Below are positions 52,632 through 63,200 of a stretch of 64,000 nucleotides of DNA, piece by piece. Position numbers and translations under genes: made by a program. The number at the start of each line of letters is the position of its first letter. The first letter of the stretch is position 1. The notes below the pieces were generated by a model. That model searched no databases. It saw only the letters and a program-made list of their open reading frames with translations, and was not told where the DNA came from. Source of the stretch: JAHBNG01 sp039028975 (GTDB taxonomy: Bacteria > Chloroflexota > Anaerolineae > Caldilineales > Caldilineaceae); contig JBCCHB010000017.1 in NCBI GenBank assembly GCA_039028975.1, forward strand, positions 62,001 through 126,000. The letters run 5' to 3'.

Positions 52632-55600
52632 AGGCAGGTCAATTTCCTTTAACCGAGGAGCAGACTGAAATCTGGCTGGCGTCTCAAATCAGCGATGAAG
52701 CAAATTGCGCCTATAACGAGCCGCTCATGATCCGGTTAGATGGGGTATGTGACGTAGACATTCTGGAACGGGCACTCCAGATTGTACTCCAGCGCCATGA
52801 AGCCCTTCATCTGAGATTTAGCGCTGATGGGACCTACCAGGAAAAGGGAAATCCACTGCGGCTGGAAATGCCACGCACAGATTTGTCGTCTCTGTCTCAA
52901 ACGGAGCAGGATCAGGCGCTTTTAGAGATTTATAGACGCTTTGGTCGCACACCATTTGATCTAGCTAATGGCCCAATTGTTCGTCTAGAAATTGTTACAT
53001 GTTCCGAGATTGAGCATCGCCTTGTTGTTGCTTGTCACCACATTGCCTGTGACGGCTGGTCTTGGAATGTTCTACTGCAAGAAGTTGGGACGGTTTACGC
53101 GGCCCTTTACAATGGCCAAGCATATCAGCTGGATAAAGTTTTTCAATTCAGCAGTTATGTTGTGGCAGAGCTTCAGCGCCACACCAAGGATTCGGTCCAA
53201 CGTTCTTATGCGTATTGGATCAAGCAATTCGAAGAGCAGCCGCCCCTTATTGAGCTGCCAACCGATCGGACCAGACCATCGCTTCGTTCGTATACTGGTG
53301 GTACCGTCACCCACTACTTTGATTCACAGGTCTATGCTGCTATCAAAGATGCTTCGGCCGTAGAGAAGCAGAGCCTCTTTACTTTCCTCTTCTCAGCCTT
53401 TAACTTGCTGCTGGCCAAGCTGTCATCTCAGAATGATATTGTGGTGACGGTTCCGGCCGCAGGCCAATTGAATGTTGGCGAGACAACGCTTGTGGGCTAC
53501 TGCGTCAATCTGTTGCCTATCCGTGTCAGGCTCGATTTAACAATCTCCTTTAGCGATTTCCTCAGGGAGATCCAGTTAGCGATTTTGGATGCGTATGATC
53601 ACCAAGAATCTACCTACAGCGGGATTGTCCATCGTCTGGAACTGCAGCGAGATCCAAGCCGACTTCCCCTCTCAGAAATCAATTTTAATATGGATCGGGA
53701 TGATGCGGGAGTTGAATTTGGGCCATTGGATGTAACAGTTGCCCAAACACCCAAAGAAGCAGTCTTCACGGATCTCTTCTTTAACATTAATGAGCATAGC
53801 GGGGGGTTAAAGGTCGATTGTGACTTCAACCGTTCGCTCTTCGATCAATCGACCATCGAACGCTGGATTGGGGCATATGAGTATCTACTTCACCAACTAG
53901 CAACTAACCCATCCCAAAGATTAGCGGACGTCTCGTTACTCACCCAAACCCAACGCAACCAGATATTGGTCGAGTGGAATAATACAGACGCAGGTTATCC
54001 CCAAGATGCTTTAATTCATACACTCTTTGAAGAACAGGCTGAGAAGAGTCCCAACACTACAGCGATTGTCTTTGAAAATCAGCAAGGTTTCGTTCAAACC
54101 ATTACCTATGGTGAATTGAACAAAAGGGCCAATCAGTTGGCCAACTACCTGACCGCAGTGGGCGCCGGCCCCGACACATTGATCGGTCTTTGTGTACACC
54201 GCTCTATTGATATGATGGTTGGGTTATTGGGGATTCTCAAGGCTGGAGCTGGCTATGTACCCATGGATCCAATCTTTCCTGAAGAGCGGATACGGGCAAT
54301 GATTGACGATGCAGGCCCCCTTCTCATCATCACAGAAGAGGACATCAGCGATCTCTTTATGACGCTGGATACGCCCCAAATTCTCATCGATATGGAGTGG
54401 CAGATTATTGCAGAAGAAGGGCATGCCAATTTATTTAAGGCTGCTCAGCCTCACAATTTAGCCTATGTCATCTATACATCTGGTTCAACGGGTAAGCCCA
54501 AAGGCGTGCAGATTTCCCATCAAAGCGTCGTTAATTTCCTCTGCTCAATGGCTAAAGAGCCAGGGCTACATATAGAGGATACGATCCTCGCTGTGACCAC
54601 CATCTCGTTTGACATTGCCGTTCTGGAGCTATTCCTCCCGCTCGCGGTTGGTGCTAAGGTGATTATTGCCAACCAAGAGAAGGCAGTCGATGCAGAATGG
54701 CTGATTCGGACAGTTTCTCAAGCTACTGTTATGCAGGCAACACCAGCGACTTGGCAGATGCTGCTTAGTGCTGGGTGGTCTGGCCACGATAGTCTACGGG
54801 TTTTGGTGGGGGGTGAAGCCCTCTCTCAGGAGTTAGCCGAGCAGCTCTTGGAACGTTGCCATGAACTTTGGAATATGTATGGGCCTACCGAGACAACCAT
54901 TTGGTCATCAGTTCAGAAAGTCGCAGGGTTTAACATAACTAAAGAGGGAAACGACCCAACGTTACCAATGATCAGCGGCTCAGAATCGAGCGGGACTGTC
55001 TCCATTGGGCGGCCAATAGCCAATACCCAACTATACATATTGGATCAGCAGCTTCAGCCTGTGTCAGTCGGTGTTGTTGGGGATCTGTACATCGGTGGTG
55101 ACGGATTGGCAAGAGGTTATCGTAACCGTCCTGAATTAACTATGGAAAAGTTTATTGAGAATCACCTCGGTGGAGGCAGACTCTACCATACCGGTGACCT
55201 GGCCCGTTATCGAACCGATGGGAGCATCGATTTCCTCGGGCGTAGCGATTTTCAGGTCAAAATCCGAGGATTCCGCATTGAATTGGGGGAGATCGAATCC
55301 GTTCTTGCCCGGCACCAAGCCATTGACGAGGCCGTTGTTAGCACATATGGCAAGTCACCCACAGACAAACAGCTTGTTGCTTACATACGCCTGCCTGACG
55401 ATTGGAGTGGTGGTGCCAATAACATAGGTGAAATTCGCACCTATCTTCGGAAAGTGCTTCCGGAGTATATGATACCTGCCTACTTTGAAGTAGTAGATGC
55501 CTTTCCCTTGACCCCCAACGGCAAGGTTAATCGGCGCAGTCTTCCAGAACCAACCATTAACTTAGTAAGCGAGGTCGAAAGTTTGATTCTGCCCCAAACA

Positions 55601-58600
55601 AAGGCAGAGAAGATTCTTGCCGGTGCATGGACGGATCTGTTGGGCATTGAAGACATCGGTGTCCACTCCAATTTCTTTGAGATTGGCGGTCATTCACTAC
55701 GCGCTGTGCAACTGATTACGCGTCTTCGCGAGCAGCACGGAATCGAGATTGGGATTCGCGATATCTTCCGTACACCTGCATTGGTTGATTTGGCTAAAGT
55801 ACTAGATCCACAAGTTGAAGAAATTACCCAACCAAACATTGATCTTGCACAATTATACTCAGCTCCGTTTAAAAACCGGAGTTCTGTCTTCCCAGTAGAG
55901 GCTACGGAAAACACCGATTTTCAAAGCGACGGCAGTGTAGCTTCTTCGTATTCGCTGATTGCCTCGCCGCTAAAGCCCGTCGGACGGGAGAAGTCTAGCC
56001 ATCCTGTTTCAGCAGCCCAACGCCGCATCTGGTTCTTGGAAGAGTTGGAAGAGGAACTAGTTAGTTTCAATTTGCCATTTGCTGTTCGATTGCAAGGTGA
56101 GTTAAATAAAGAGGTGCTTCGTCGCAGTGTAGAAACGATTATCAATCGCCATGAGGCCCTGCGTACCACGTTTACCATGGAGGACGGAAGGCCGGTACAA
56201 GTCATTGGGCCAGAGCAAAAATTAGACATTCCCGTAACGGACATATCTGATTTATTGGCGAAGGTACGCGAACGTCAGCTCACTCAACTTCTGAGTGATG
56301 ATGCCAATCGACCTTTCGATTTGGCAGAAGGACCTCTCTTTCGAACTCAGCTCATTCGGCTGGCGAAAGAAGAGCATGTCTTTCTCTTCAACGTTCATCA
56401 CATCGTCTTTGATGGTTGGTCTTTGGGCTGCCTTTATCGAGAGTTGGATGTGCTCTATGCCACATATTTAGACGGGAAAGATGCCTCCTTGCCTGAGCTA
56501 CCCGCCCAGTATGTTGACTTCACATACTGGCAGAACGAGCGCCTGGAGTCGCCCGAGTTGCAAAGACAGTTGGCTTACTGGACGGAGCAGTTGGCTGGTG
56601 CTCCACCGCTTTTGGAACTACCAACCGATATGCCGCGCCCTGCTCGCCAGCAATACAAAGGAGCGGCGCTACAAAAACGCATTTCCGGTGAGCTAACAAC
56701 AGAGCTAAGAGCGTTCAGTCATCAGCAGGGTGCAAGTCTCTTTATGACCCTGTTTGCTGGGTTCCAAACGCTTTTGCACCGTTATGCCGACCAGGATGAT
56801 ATTCTCATTGGCTCTCCCGTTGCTGGGCGCAATCTGAGCGAACTAGAACCGCTCATGGGTATGTTTGTGAATACTCTAGTCTTGAGGACAAATTTTGAAG
56901 ACGATCCAACATTCCTGGAACTGCTGCAGCAGGTTTCGGTTACGTCACTAGATGCGTTTGAACACCAAGAAGTACCTTTTGAAAAGTTAGTTGAAGCGCT
57001 CCAGCCTCAACGCAGTCGTAGCTACTCACCGCTCTTCCAAATTATGTTTGTTCTTCAAAACACGCCGCAAAGAGTGCCTGATTATATCGGTACACTGGGC
57101 GCATGGGAAGAAACCGTCGAGCACCGAGCCTCTATGTTGGACATGACCCTCTATATAACTGAGCTGGACGAGGGGATGGACCTGTGGTTAGAGTACAATA
57201 CATCGCTCTTTGCCGAAAAGACCATAATGAGGATGCTCACTCATTTTGAGGCACTCCTCCATGGGATTCTACAGACGCCAACGGCTCGAGTCTCTACAAT
57301 TCCCCTCTTGAGTGAGGCCGAGCGCGAACGGATACTCATTGCATGGAATGATACAAGCGAGCCCTATCCGGAAGCCTGCCTCCATACACTCTTTGATGAT
57401 CTGGCCATAAAGATGACCAATTCTGTGGCGGCCATCTTTCCTAGCAGTCAACTCACTTACGGTGACTTGCAAAAGCGCTCCAATCAGTTGGCCAATTACT
57501 TGCTAAACCAGGGGTTGTCCAAAGGGACGTTGGTCGGCATCTGTGCGGAACGTTCTCCTGAGATGCTGGTCGGTATCCTTGGTGTGCTCAAGGCTGGGGG
57601 GGCCTACGTCCCGTTGGATCCTTACTACCCTCCAGATCGGCTGGGCTTTATGATGGAAGATTCAGGGTTATCACTACTCCTAACCCAACAAGTGCTGCTT
57701 GACAGTCTACCAAAGCATAATGCCCAGATTCTTTGTTTGGATCGGGATTGGCGGAAGATTGCCAATTCAGCTCAAACAACGCCTGCTGCAATTGCTCAAC
57801 TGGATGATCCGGCTTATATCATCTACACCTCTGGCTCGACTGGTAGCCCCAAAGGGGTAATGGGTGTTCACAGAGCCACAGTGAATCGTTGCCAATGGAT
57901 GTGGCGCGCATACCCCTTCCGACCCGATGAAGTATGTAGCCAAAAGACTAGCCTGAACTTCGTCGATTCTATTTGGGAGATCTTCGGACCATTGCTCCAG
58001 GGAATTCCAACAGTCTACATCCCGGATGCCATAGTCAAAGATCTAAATCAATTTATCCGCAAGCTGGCTAAGGAGCGAGTCACCCGCTTAGTGGTTGTCC
58101 CATCTTTACTCAACACCATGTTAGATGCTGTGCCGGATCTGGCGGCACAACTGCCGAAGCTATCCATATGGATAACCAGTGGTGAAACCTTAACGGTTGA
58201 ACTAGCGGCCCAATTCAAGAGGCAACTGCCCGATCGCCTACTGCTCAATCTCTATGGTTCTTCCGAGGTTGCCGCAGATGTAACCTACTATGAAGTCAAT
58301 GCGCCCGAGGAGCAGACGGTGATTCCTATCGGGCAACCGATTGCCAATGCCCAGATCTATCTGGTGGACACCGCCATGCAACCTGTACCCGTAGGAGTTG
58401 TTGGTGAGCTTTATGTGGGTGGTGATGTATTGGCCGCTGGCTATTTGAACCGACCAGAGCTAACCGACGAACGTTTTGTTCCCAATCCATTTGGGGAAAA
58501 TGAGTCTTATTTACTCTATAAGACGGGGGATTTGGGGCGCTATCGCTCTGATGGCCAGATTGAGTATGTAGGACGGACCGACCACCAAGTCAAAATTCGC

Positions 58601-60040
58601 GGATTTAGAATTGAACTAGGCGAAGTGGAGTCGACCCTGGTCGCAGATAAGCAGATTCAGCAGGCCATTGTCATGGTGCGGGCAGAATCATCCTTGGGAC
58701 CTCAGCTCGTGGCCTATGTTGTCAGCGACAATGAAGACGAGGTATATGTTAAGTCCATCTGTCAGCAGGCACTTCCAGAGTACATGGTACCTAGCCACAT
58801 TGTTTTCCTTACAGAAATGCCGCTAACGCCAAATGGAAAGGTTGATCGAGTTGCGCTGCAATCAATCGAGCTGACGATGACACAAGAGGAGACCTATGTT
58901 GCCCCTCGCAACAATATTGAGGAGCACTTGGTCTATATCTGGGAGTCACTTTTAGATGTTCGCCCTATTGGCGTCAAAGATAATTTCTTCGACCTGGGGG
59001 GGCATTCCTTACTGGCCGTACAGTTTCTAGCTCGGGTACGAGATCTGACAGGGGAGGAGTTGGCGTTAACGACACTGTTGGATAGTCCTTCAATTGAAAG
59101 AATTGCTAATACATTAATGGCTCGTATGCCCATGGATGATGAGACAGAGCAAAGCCTGGATCAATCAGTTCCGCCAGCGAGAGAGATGACTATCAACGGC
59201 GCGTATGTTGAAAAAAGCAGTCGGAGCGCAACAGATACAAGTGGCTCCCCCTATCTGGTTCAGTTTGAAGAAGGCAAGCCTGGGGCCATGCCGATCTTTT
59301 GTGTCCATGGCGCTGGAGGGAATGTGTTGGTACTGCGAGAGCTATCTCGCCGCCTGGGAGCCGACATCCCTTTTTACGGTATCCAGGCGCGTGGCGTCGA
59401 CGGCGTATCGCGGCCTCACAGCTCCATTGAGGGGATGGCCCAGGCATATATCAATGCTATCCAAACCCTACAGCTAGATGGACCTTTTATTTTGGCTGGC
59501 TATTCTGGTGGCGGAACCGTTGCCTATGAAATGGCACGACGCCTGCAGGGAACTGACTCTCAGGTGCCCTTGGTAGTCTTCCTTGATACCTTTCACCCAG
59601 GCATAGGAGAAGAAACAACACCGCTTGCTTCGCATATCAAGGGGCTGTCTCGCCAAGGTGGAGAGTACCTAATCAGCAAACTGACGGATCGATTGGAGCA
59701 GCGACGCGTGGAAAAAGCGCGCAAGGAAAAGCTCACAAAGCTGTTGAGCAGCAGCGCAACCATCCCCATTGAGTTGCGAGATTATCACCTTGCATCAAAT
59801 TTCATTACAGCAATGGATCACTACTCACCACGCCCGTATTCGGGCCGTATACTCCTCTTTAGAGCAGCCGAGACGTGGCCTATTTATGCTCATGCAGGGC
59901 CGGACCGAGGATGGTCTAAGCTCATTCCTGGTTTAACAATTCAGGAGGTGCCAGGTGATCATGAAAATTTGATTCTTGAGCCAAATGTAAAGACATTGGC
60001 TGAAGCATTCAAACAAAGTATCGATCTGTTGGTGACTTAA
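52616..60040 (+). CDS. Nonribosomal peptide synthetase C-A-PCP-C-A-PCP-TE (frame 2 of a probable fusion)
   Basis: 2474 residues if entered by frameshift; the first ATG (52727) has no binding site and cuts off the C1 motif (PLTEEQTEIWLASQ). Positions from that ATG: C1 with HHIACDGW at 104; A1 about 425-945 (YTSGSTGKPKG at 583); PCP1 Ser990; C2 with HHIVFDGW at 1224; A2 about 1540-2050 (YTSGSTGSPKG at 1700); PCP2 Ser2094; thioesterase about 2175-2437 with Ser2260 in GYSGGG and a GDHEN His. A1 pocket residues read D-I-L-Q-L-G-M-I-W, one change from the published glycine code. A2 reads V-D-W-V-I-S-L-A-D, the beta-alanine code known from bleomycin synthesis. No epimerase or methyltransferase. The TE ends the line, releasing a linear or cyclic product. 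Confidence 0.93.
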   Translation, partial: CDSQLEAGQFPLTEEQTEIWLASQISDEANCAYNEPLMIRLDGVCDVDILERALQIVLQRHEALHLRFSADGTYQEKGNPLRLEMPRTDLSSLSQTEQDQALLEIYRRFGRTPFDLANGPIVRLEIVTCSEIEHRLVVACHHIACDGWSWNVLLQEVGTVYAALYNGQAYQLDKVFQFSSYVVAELQRHTKDSVQRSYAYWIKQFEEQPPLIELPTDRTRPSLRSYTGGTVTHYFDSQVYAAIKDASAVEKQSLFTFLFSAFNLLLAKLSSQNDIVVTVPAAGQLNVGETTLVGYCVNLLPIRVRLDLTISFSDFLREIQLAILDAYDHQESTYSGIVHRLELQRDPSRLPLSEINFNMDRDDAGVEFGPLDVTVAQTPKEAVFTDLFFNINEHSGGLKVDCDFNRSLFDQSTIERWIGAYEYLLHQLATNPSQRLADVSLLTQTQRNQILVEWNNTDAGYPQDALIHTLFEEQAEKSPNTTAIVFENQQGFVQTITYGELNKRANQLANYLTAVGAGPDTLIGLCVHRSIDMMVGLLGILKAGAGYVPMDPIFPEERIRAMIDDAGPLLIITEEDISDLFMTLDTPQILIDMEWQIIAEEGHANLFKAAQPHNLAYVIYTSGSTGKPKGVQISHQSVVNFLCSMAKEPGLHIEDTILAVTTISFDIAVLELFLPLAVGAKVIIANQEKAVDAEWLIRTVSQATVMQATPATWQMLLSAGWSGHDSLRVLVGGEALSQELAEQLLERCHELWNMYGPTETTIWSSVQKVAGFNITKEGNDPTLPMISGSESSGTVSIGRPIANTQLYILDQQLQPVSVGVVGDLYIGGDGLARGYRNRPELTMEKFIENHLGGGRLYHTGDLARYRTDGSIDFLGRSDFQVKIRGFRIELGEIESVLARHQAIDEAVVSTYGKSPTDKQLVAYIRLPDDWSGGANNIGEIRTYLRKVLPEYMIPAYFEVVDAFPLTPNGKVNRRSLPEPTINLVSEVESLILPQTKAEKILAGAWTDLLGIEDIGVHSNFFEIGGHSLRAVQLITRLREQHGIEIGIRDIFRTPALVDLAKVLDPQVEEITQPNIDLAQLYSAPFKNRSSVFPVEATENTDFQSDGSVASSYSLIASPLKPVGREKSSHPVSAAQRRIWFLEELEEELVSFNLPFAVRLQGELNKEVLRRSVETIINRHEALRTTFTMEDGRPVQVIGPEQKLDIPVTDISDLLAKVRERQLTQLLSDDANRPFDLAEGPLFRTQLIRLAKEEHVFLFNVHHIVFDGWSLGCLYRELDVLYATYLDGKDASLPELPAQYVDFTYWQNERLESPELQRQLAYWTEQLAGAPPLLELPTDMPRPARQQYKGAALQKRISGELTTELRAFSHQQGASLFMTLFAGFQTLLHRYADQDDILIGSPVAGRNLSELEPLMGMFVNTLVLRTNFEDDPTFLELLQQVSVTSLDAFEHQEVPFEKLVEALQPQRSRSYSPLFQIMFVLQNTPQRVPDYIGTLGAWEETVEHRASMLDMTLYITELDEGMDLWLEYNTSLFAEKTIMRMLTHFEALLHGILQTPTARVSTIPLLSEAERERILIAWNDTSEPYPEACLHTLFDDLAIKMTNSVAAIFPSSQLTYGDLQKRSNQLANYLLNQGLSKGTLVGICAERSPEMLVGILGVLKAGGAYVPLDPYYPPDRLGFMMEDSGLSLLLTQQVLLDSLPKHNAQILCLDRDWRKIANSAQTTPAAIAQLDDPAYIIYTSGSTGSPKGVMGVHRATVNRCQWMWRAYPFRPDEVCSQKTSLNFVDSIWEIFGPLLQGIPTVYIPDAIVKDLNQFIRKLAKERVTRLVVVPSLLNTMLDAVPDLAAQLPKLSIWITSGETLTVELAAQFKRQLPDRLLLNLYGSSEVAADVTYYEVNAPEEQTVIPIGQPIANAQIYLVDTAMQPVPVGVVGELYVGGDVLAAGYLNRPELTDERFVPNPFGENESYLLYKTGDLGRYRSDGQIEYVGRTDHQVKIRGFRIELGEVESTLVADKQIQQAIVMVRAESSLGPQLVAYVVSDNEDEVYVKSICQQALPEYMVPSHIVFLTEMPLTPNGKVDRVALQSIELTMTQEETYVAPRNNIEEHLVYIWESLLDVRPIGVKDNFFDLGGHSLLAVQFLARVRDLTGEELALTTLLDSPSIERIANTLMARMPMDDETEQSLDQSVPPAREMTINGAYVEKSSRSATDTSGSPYLVQFEEGKPGAMPIFCVHGAGGNVLVLRELSRRLGADIPFYGIQARGVDGVSRPHSSIEGMAQAYINAIQTLQLDGPFILAGYSGGGTVAYEMARRLQGTDSQVPLVVFLDTFHPGIGEETTPLASHIKGLSRQGGEYLISKLTDRLEQRRVEKARKEKLTKLLSSSATIPIELRDYHLASNFITAMDHYSPRPYSGRILLFRAAETWPIYAHAGPDRGWSKLIPGLTIQEVPGDHENLILEPNVKTLAEAFKQSIDLLVT

Positions 60041-60099
60041 ATGGATTCAATCATTATTCAGAGCAGATAGCGTTTGCATTAATTTCACGATTGCTCATA

Positions 60100-60130
60100 C
60101 CTGACAGTGCCACCATGCCTGTCAGGTTTT
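60100..60130 (+). terminator. Rho-independent terminator of the NRPS transcript
   Basis: CCTGACAG (60100-60107), ten-base loop, CTGTCAGG (60119-60126), then TTTT. It lies 60 bp past the NRPS stop and separates it from the oxidase gene. Confidence 0.75.
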
Positions 60131-60290
60131 GTGCTAGTAATTTCTACATGAATTTTTGCCGAAGCAGATGCAATCTGCCGGCCAGAATAGTATAGATCTA
60201 TTTGCACAAAGATTTACCCTGGTCTCAATCATTATTTCCTGGCTGTTGTACCCAAAAGTGAAGATGTATTCAAAAAAAGGTTGTTCTAAG

Positions 60291-63200
60291 ATGTATAGTG
60301 TCAAAATTCGTAGACGGTTGTACTTGTTCCTTTCCTTTCTTTTCCTAGCCACACCCCTTGGTATCTCACATCAAAACATCTACGGACAGGAAATTGAAGA
60401 TCCCTCATCGACATCATTTCAAATCTTTGTTCCCCTCATAAGTGGTGAGCGTGTCACTACCCAAGAGAATCCACCCAATGCTACAGCCCCTCAGGGCGGA
60501 AATCTCCAAAATCATGACGATGAATATTGGGCAAGGTTGACGGAAAATGAGCCACGTTGGGAATCTCCAGGCACAGTCCGCGCGGCCGCAGCAAGTAATG
60601 TCGGTGGCGAATGGGGGCCGGTGATCACCTGGCCACATACACCAGTTTCCATAGCTAACCTTCCTGACGGGCGAGTCCTCACTTGGTCGGGAAGCGAAAG
60701 AGAGCATTGGCCAAGTACGGAGCAGACCTACTCGGCGACCTGGGATCCGGCAACGGGGACCTTCTCTGAGTACTTCAACGACAATCACAACATGTTCTGC
60801 TCGGATTTGATTTCACTTGATGATGGACGGATTATGGCGCTAGGTGGCCGCAATACCGTTGTCTTTACCAGTATCTTTGACCCCGTCACCAATCAGTGGG
60901 CGCGAGTCCAAGATATGAATAGCAGCCGATGGTATCCTACTTCTACCACTCTGGCCGACGGTAGCGTCTTTACGGCCGTGGGCAAAGGTGGGCCCTATCC
61001 TGAACGCTGGAACGAAAGTAGTGGCTGGACCCGACTGACGGGGGTAAACCTCCAAGCACCAATCCTTAACTATGGTACAAACAAAGACGGTGCCGGCTGG
61101 TGGCCGCTTATGCACCTAGATCCCCGAGGGAACATCTTCCACTACGGCGCAACGCCTGTTATGCACAGCATCAATCCAAATGGCAATGGCTCTTTGACCA
61201 CATTGGGAAATAGTAACTTAAGTTGGTATCCGGAAGAGGCTGTGGCTATTCTGTATGATGAAGGGAAAATCCTAGTTGCTGGCGGTGCACAAAATAGTGG
61301 AACCAATACCAGCAGCAACAAGGCCGCCATCATTGATATTAACAACCCAACGCCTCAGATTACCACCATTGCATCTATGAACCATGCTCGCCAGTTTGCC
61401 AATGAAGTTGTGCTTCCTGACGGAACAGTCCTGGTCATTGGCGGGAATACTTCTGGTACCAAATTCTCTGATAATGGAACCGTTTTAGACGCAGAACTAT
61501 GGGATCCAACTACCCAAGGTTGGACATTACTCAACCCCATGTCTGTCCCTCGAAATTACCACTCGACTGCGATCCTATTAGTGGATGGACGCGTGCTGAG
61601 TGGTGGTGGGGGGTACTCATCCGGGAATCCCAACCACCCAGCAACCCACACCGACGGTCAAGTCTTCTCACCTCCTTATCTCTTTGATGGCGCGGGTTCC
61701 CCTGTAGTTCGTCCTACTGTCACGAATGCACCAAATGTTGTTGGCATAGGTCAGTCCTTCAACGTCCAAGGGTCTAACAACATTGCTAGATTTACCATGA
61801 TCCGTAATTCTGCCACAACCCACACCATGAATACGGGACAACGCTTCCTCGAGGTGCCGTTTACCCAGCTTTCCAGTGGGAACTTCCAGCTTACGGCTCA
61901 CAGCAATGCCAATGTGCTACTACCCGGCTATTGGATGCTCTTCGGCCTTACGAATGATGGTGTGCCATCAGTAGCCAAGATGGTTCAGGTGCGCATGTCA
62001 GTACCTACCGCAAGCACGCCTGGTCCCTATCGCTACGTCAAATTCGTGGCGGAATCAGAAGTCAATGGTAAGCCCTGGTCTTCGGCAGCGGAAGTGAATA
62101 TTCTTGACGGGAATGGAGCGGCGATTAACCGAAGCGACTGGACGATTAGTGCGGATAGCGAGGAGACTGTCGGCGAAGATGGACGCGCAACTAATGCGAT
62201 TGACGGCAATTCAAACTCCATATGGCACACGGAATGGTATGCCAATTCGGGAGATGACAACGATCCACCTCACCCGCATCAATTGATCATTGACATGGGA
62301 ATAGGATATGAGCTAAGTGGATTGCGCTACCTGCCGCGGCCAGGTGGTGGAAATGGGACAATCTCTCAGTATAACGTTCAGCTCAGTGAAGATGGCGTCA
62401 ACTGGAGTCTACCGGTTGCTCAGGGGACATTCGCCAACAATCAGGCTGAAAAACTCGTCTCCATTGATAGCGGGTCTGCCATATTCAACTTAGCACGTGG
62501 CAAAATCACCACCCAGTCGTCGACGGGGTTTGGTGGCGTTCCGAGTCGTGCTATCGATGGCGACAATGATGGTGTCTACAACAACGGATCGATTACCCAT
62601 ACACAAAACGAAGCCAACGCTTGGTGGGAGGTTGATTTAGGACGGCAGCACAACCTTACAACCATCAGCCTTTGGAATCGCACCGACTGCTGTAGCAATC
62701 GCTTAAGCAATTTCCACGTATTTGTCTCGGATGACCCCTTTGATTCAACAAGCTTATCAGCCACTCAAAGCCAGGATGGCGTTACCGAACATCATTATCC
62801 TGGAGAGGCAGGCCGCACAACAGAGTTCACGATTAATCGTGCAGGGCGCTATGTACGGGTTCAATTGGGTGGCACAAACTTCTTGCAGCTTGCCGAAGTC
62901 GAAATCTTTGGAACTTTGGATGTGCCGTCGGAACCAATCTCAATTGATCCACTGACAACAACGCCGGCTCAGGTTAATACGGCAGTCAATTACATAGCCA
63001 GCGCCAGCGGCGGTCCAGCCCTTCAATACAAATGGGTATTTGGTGATGGAACCGCTGAAACCACCTACTCTTCTTCACCAAATACCTCCCATACCTTTAA
63101 CCAGCCAGGCAGGTATGAGGTTACCTTAACCGTTCAGAATGAAGGCGGAAATGAGCAGAGTATTCAATTCTACCAAGCGATCTATACGCCTCAAGCGGCC

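Noticed and set aside
52727..60040. NRPS as an independent gene starting at ATG 52727
   Set aside because: That ATG has no ribosome-binding site and would remove about 30 residues including condensation motif C1.
60143..60190. Second hairpin (GAAGCAGATGCAATCTGC) after the NRPS, similar to one at 2973
   Set aside because: The stem is short and imperfect; the upstream terminator at 60100 is clearly better.
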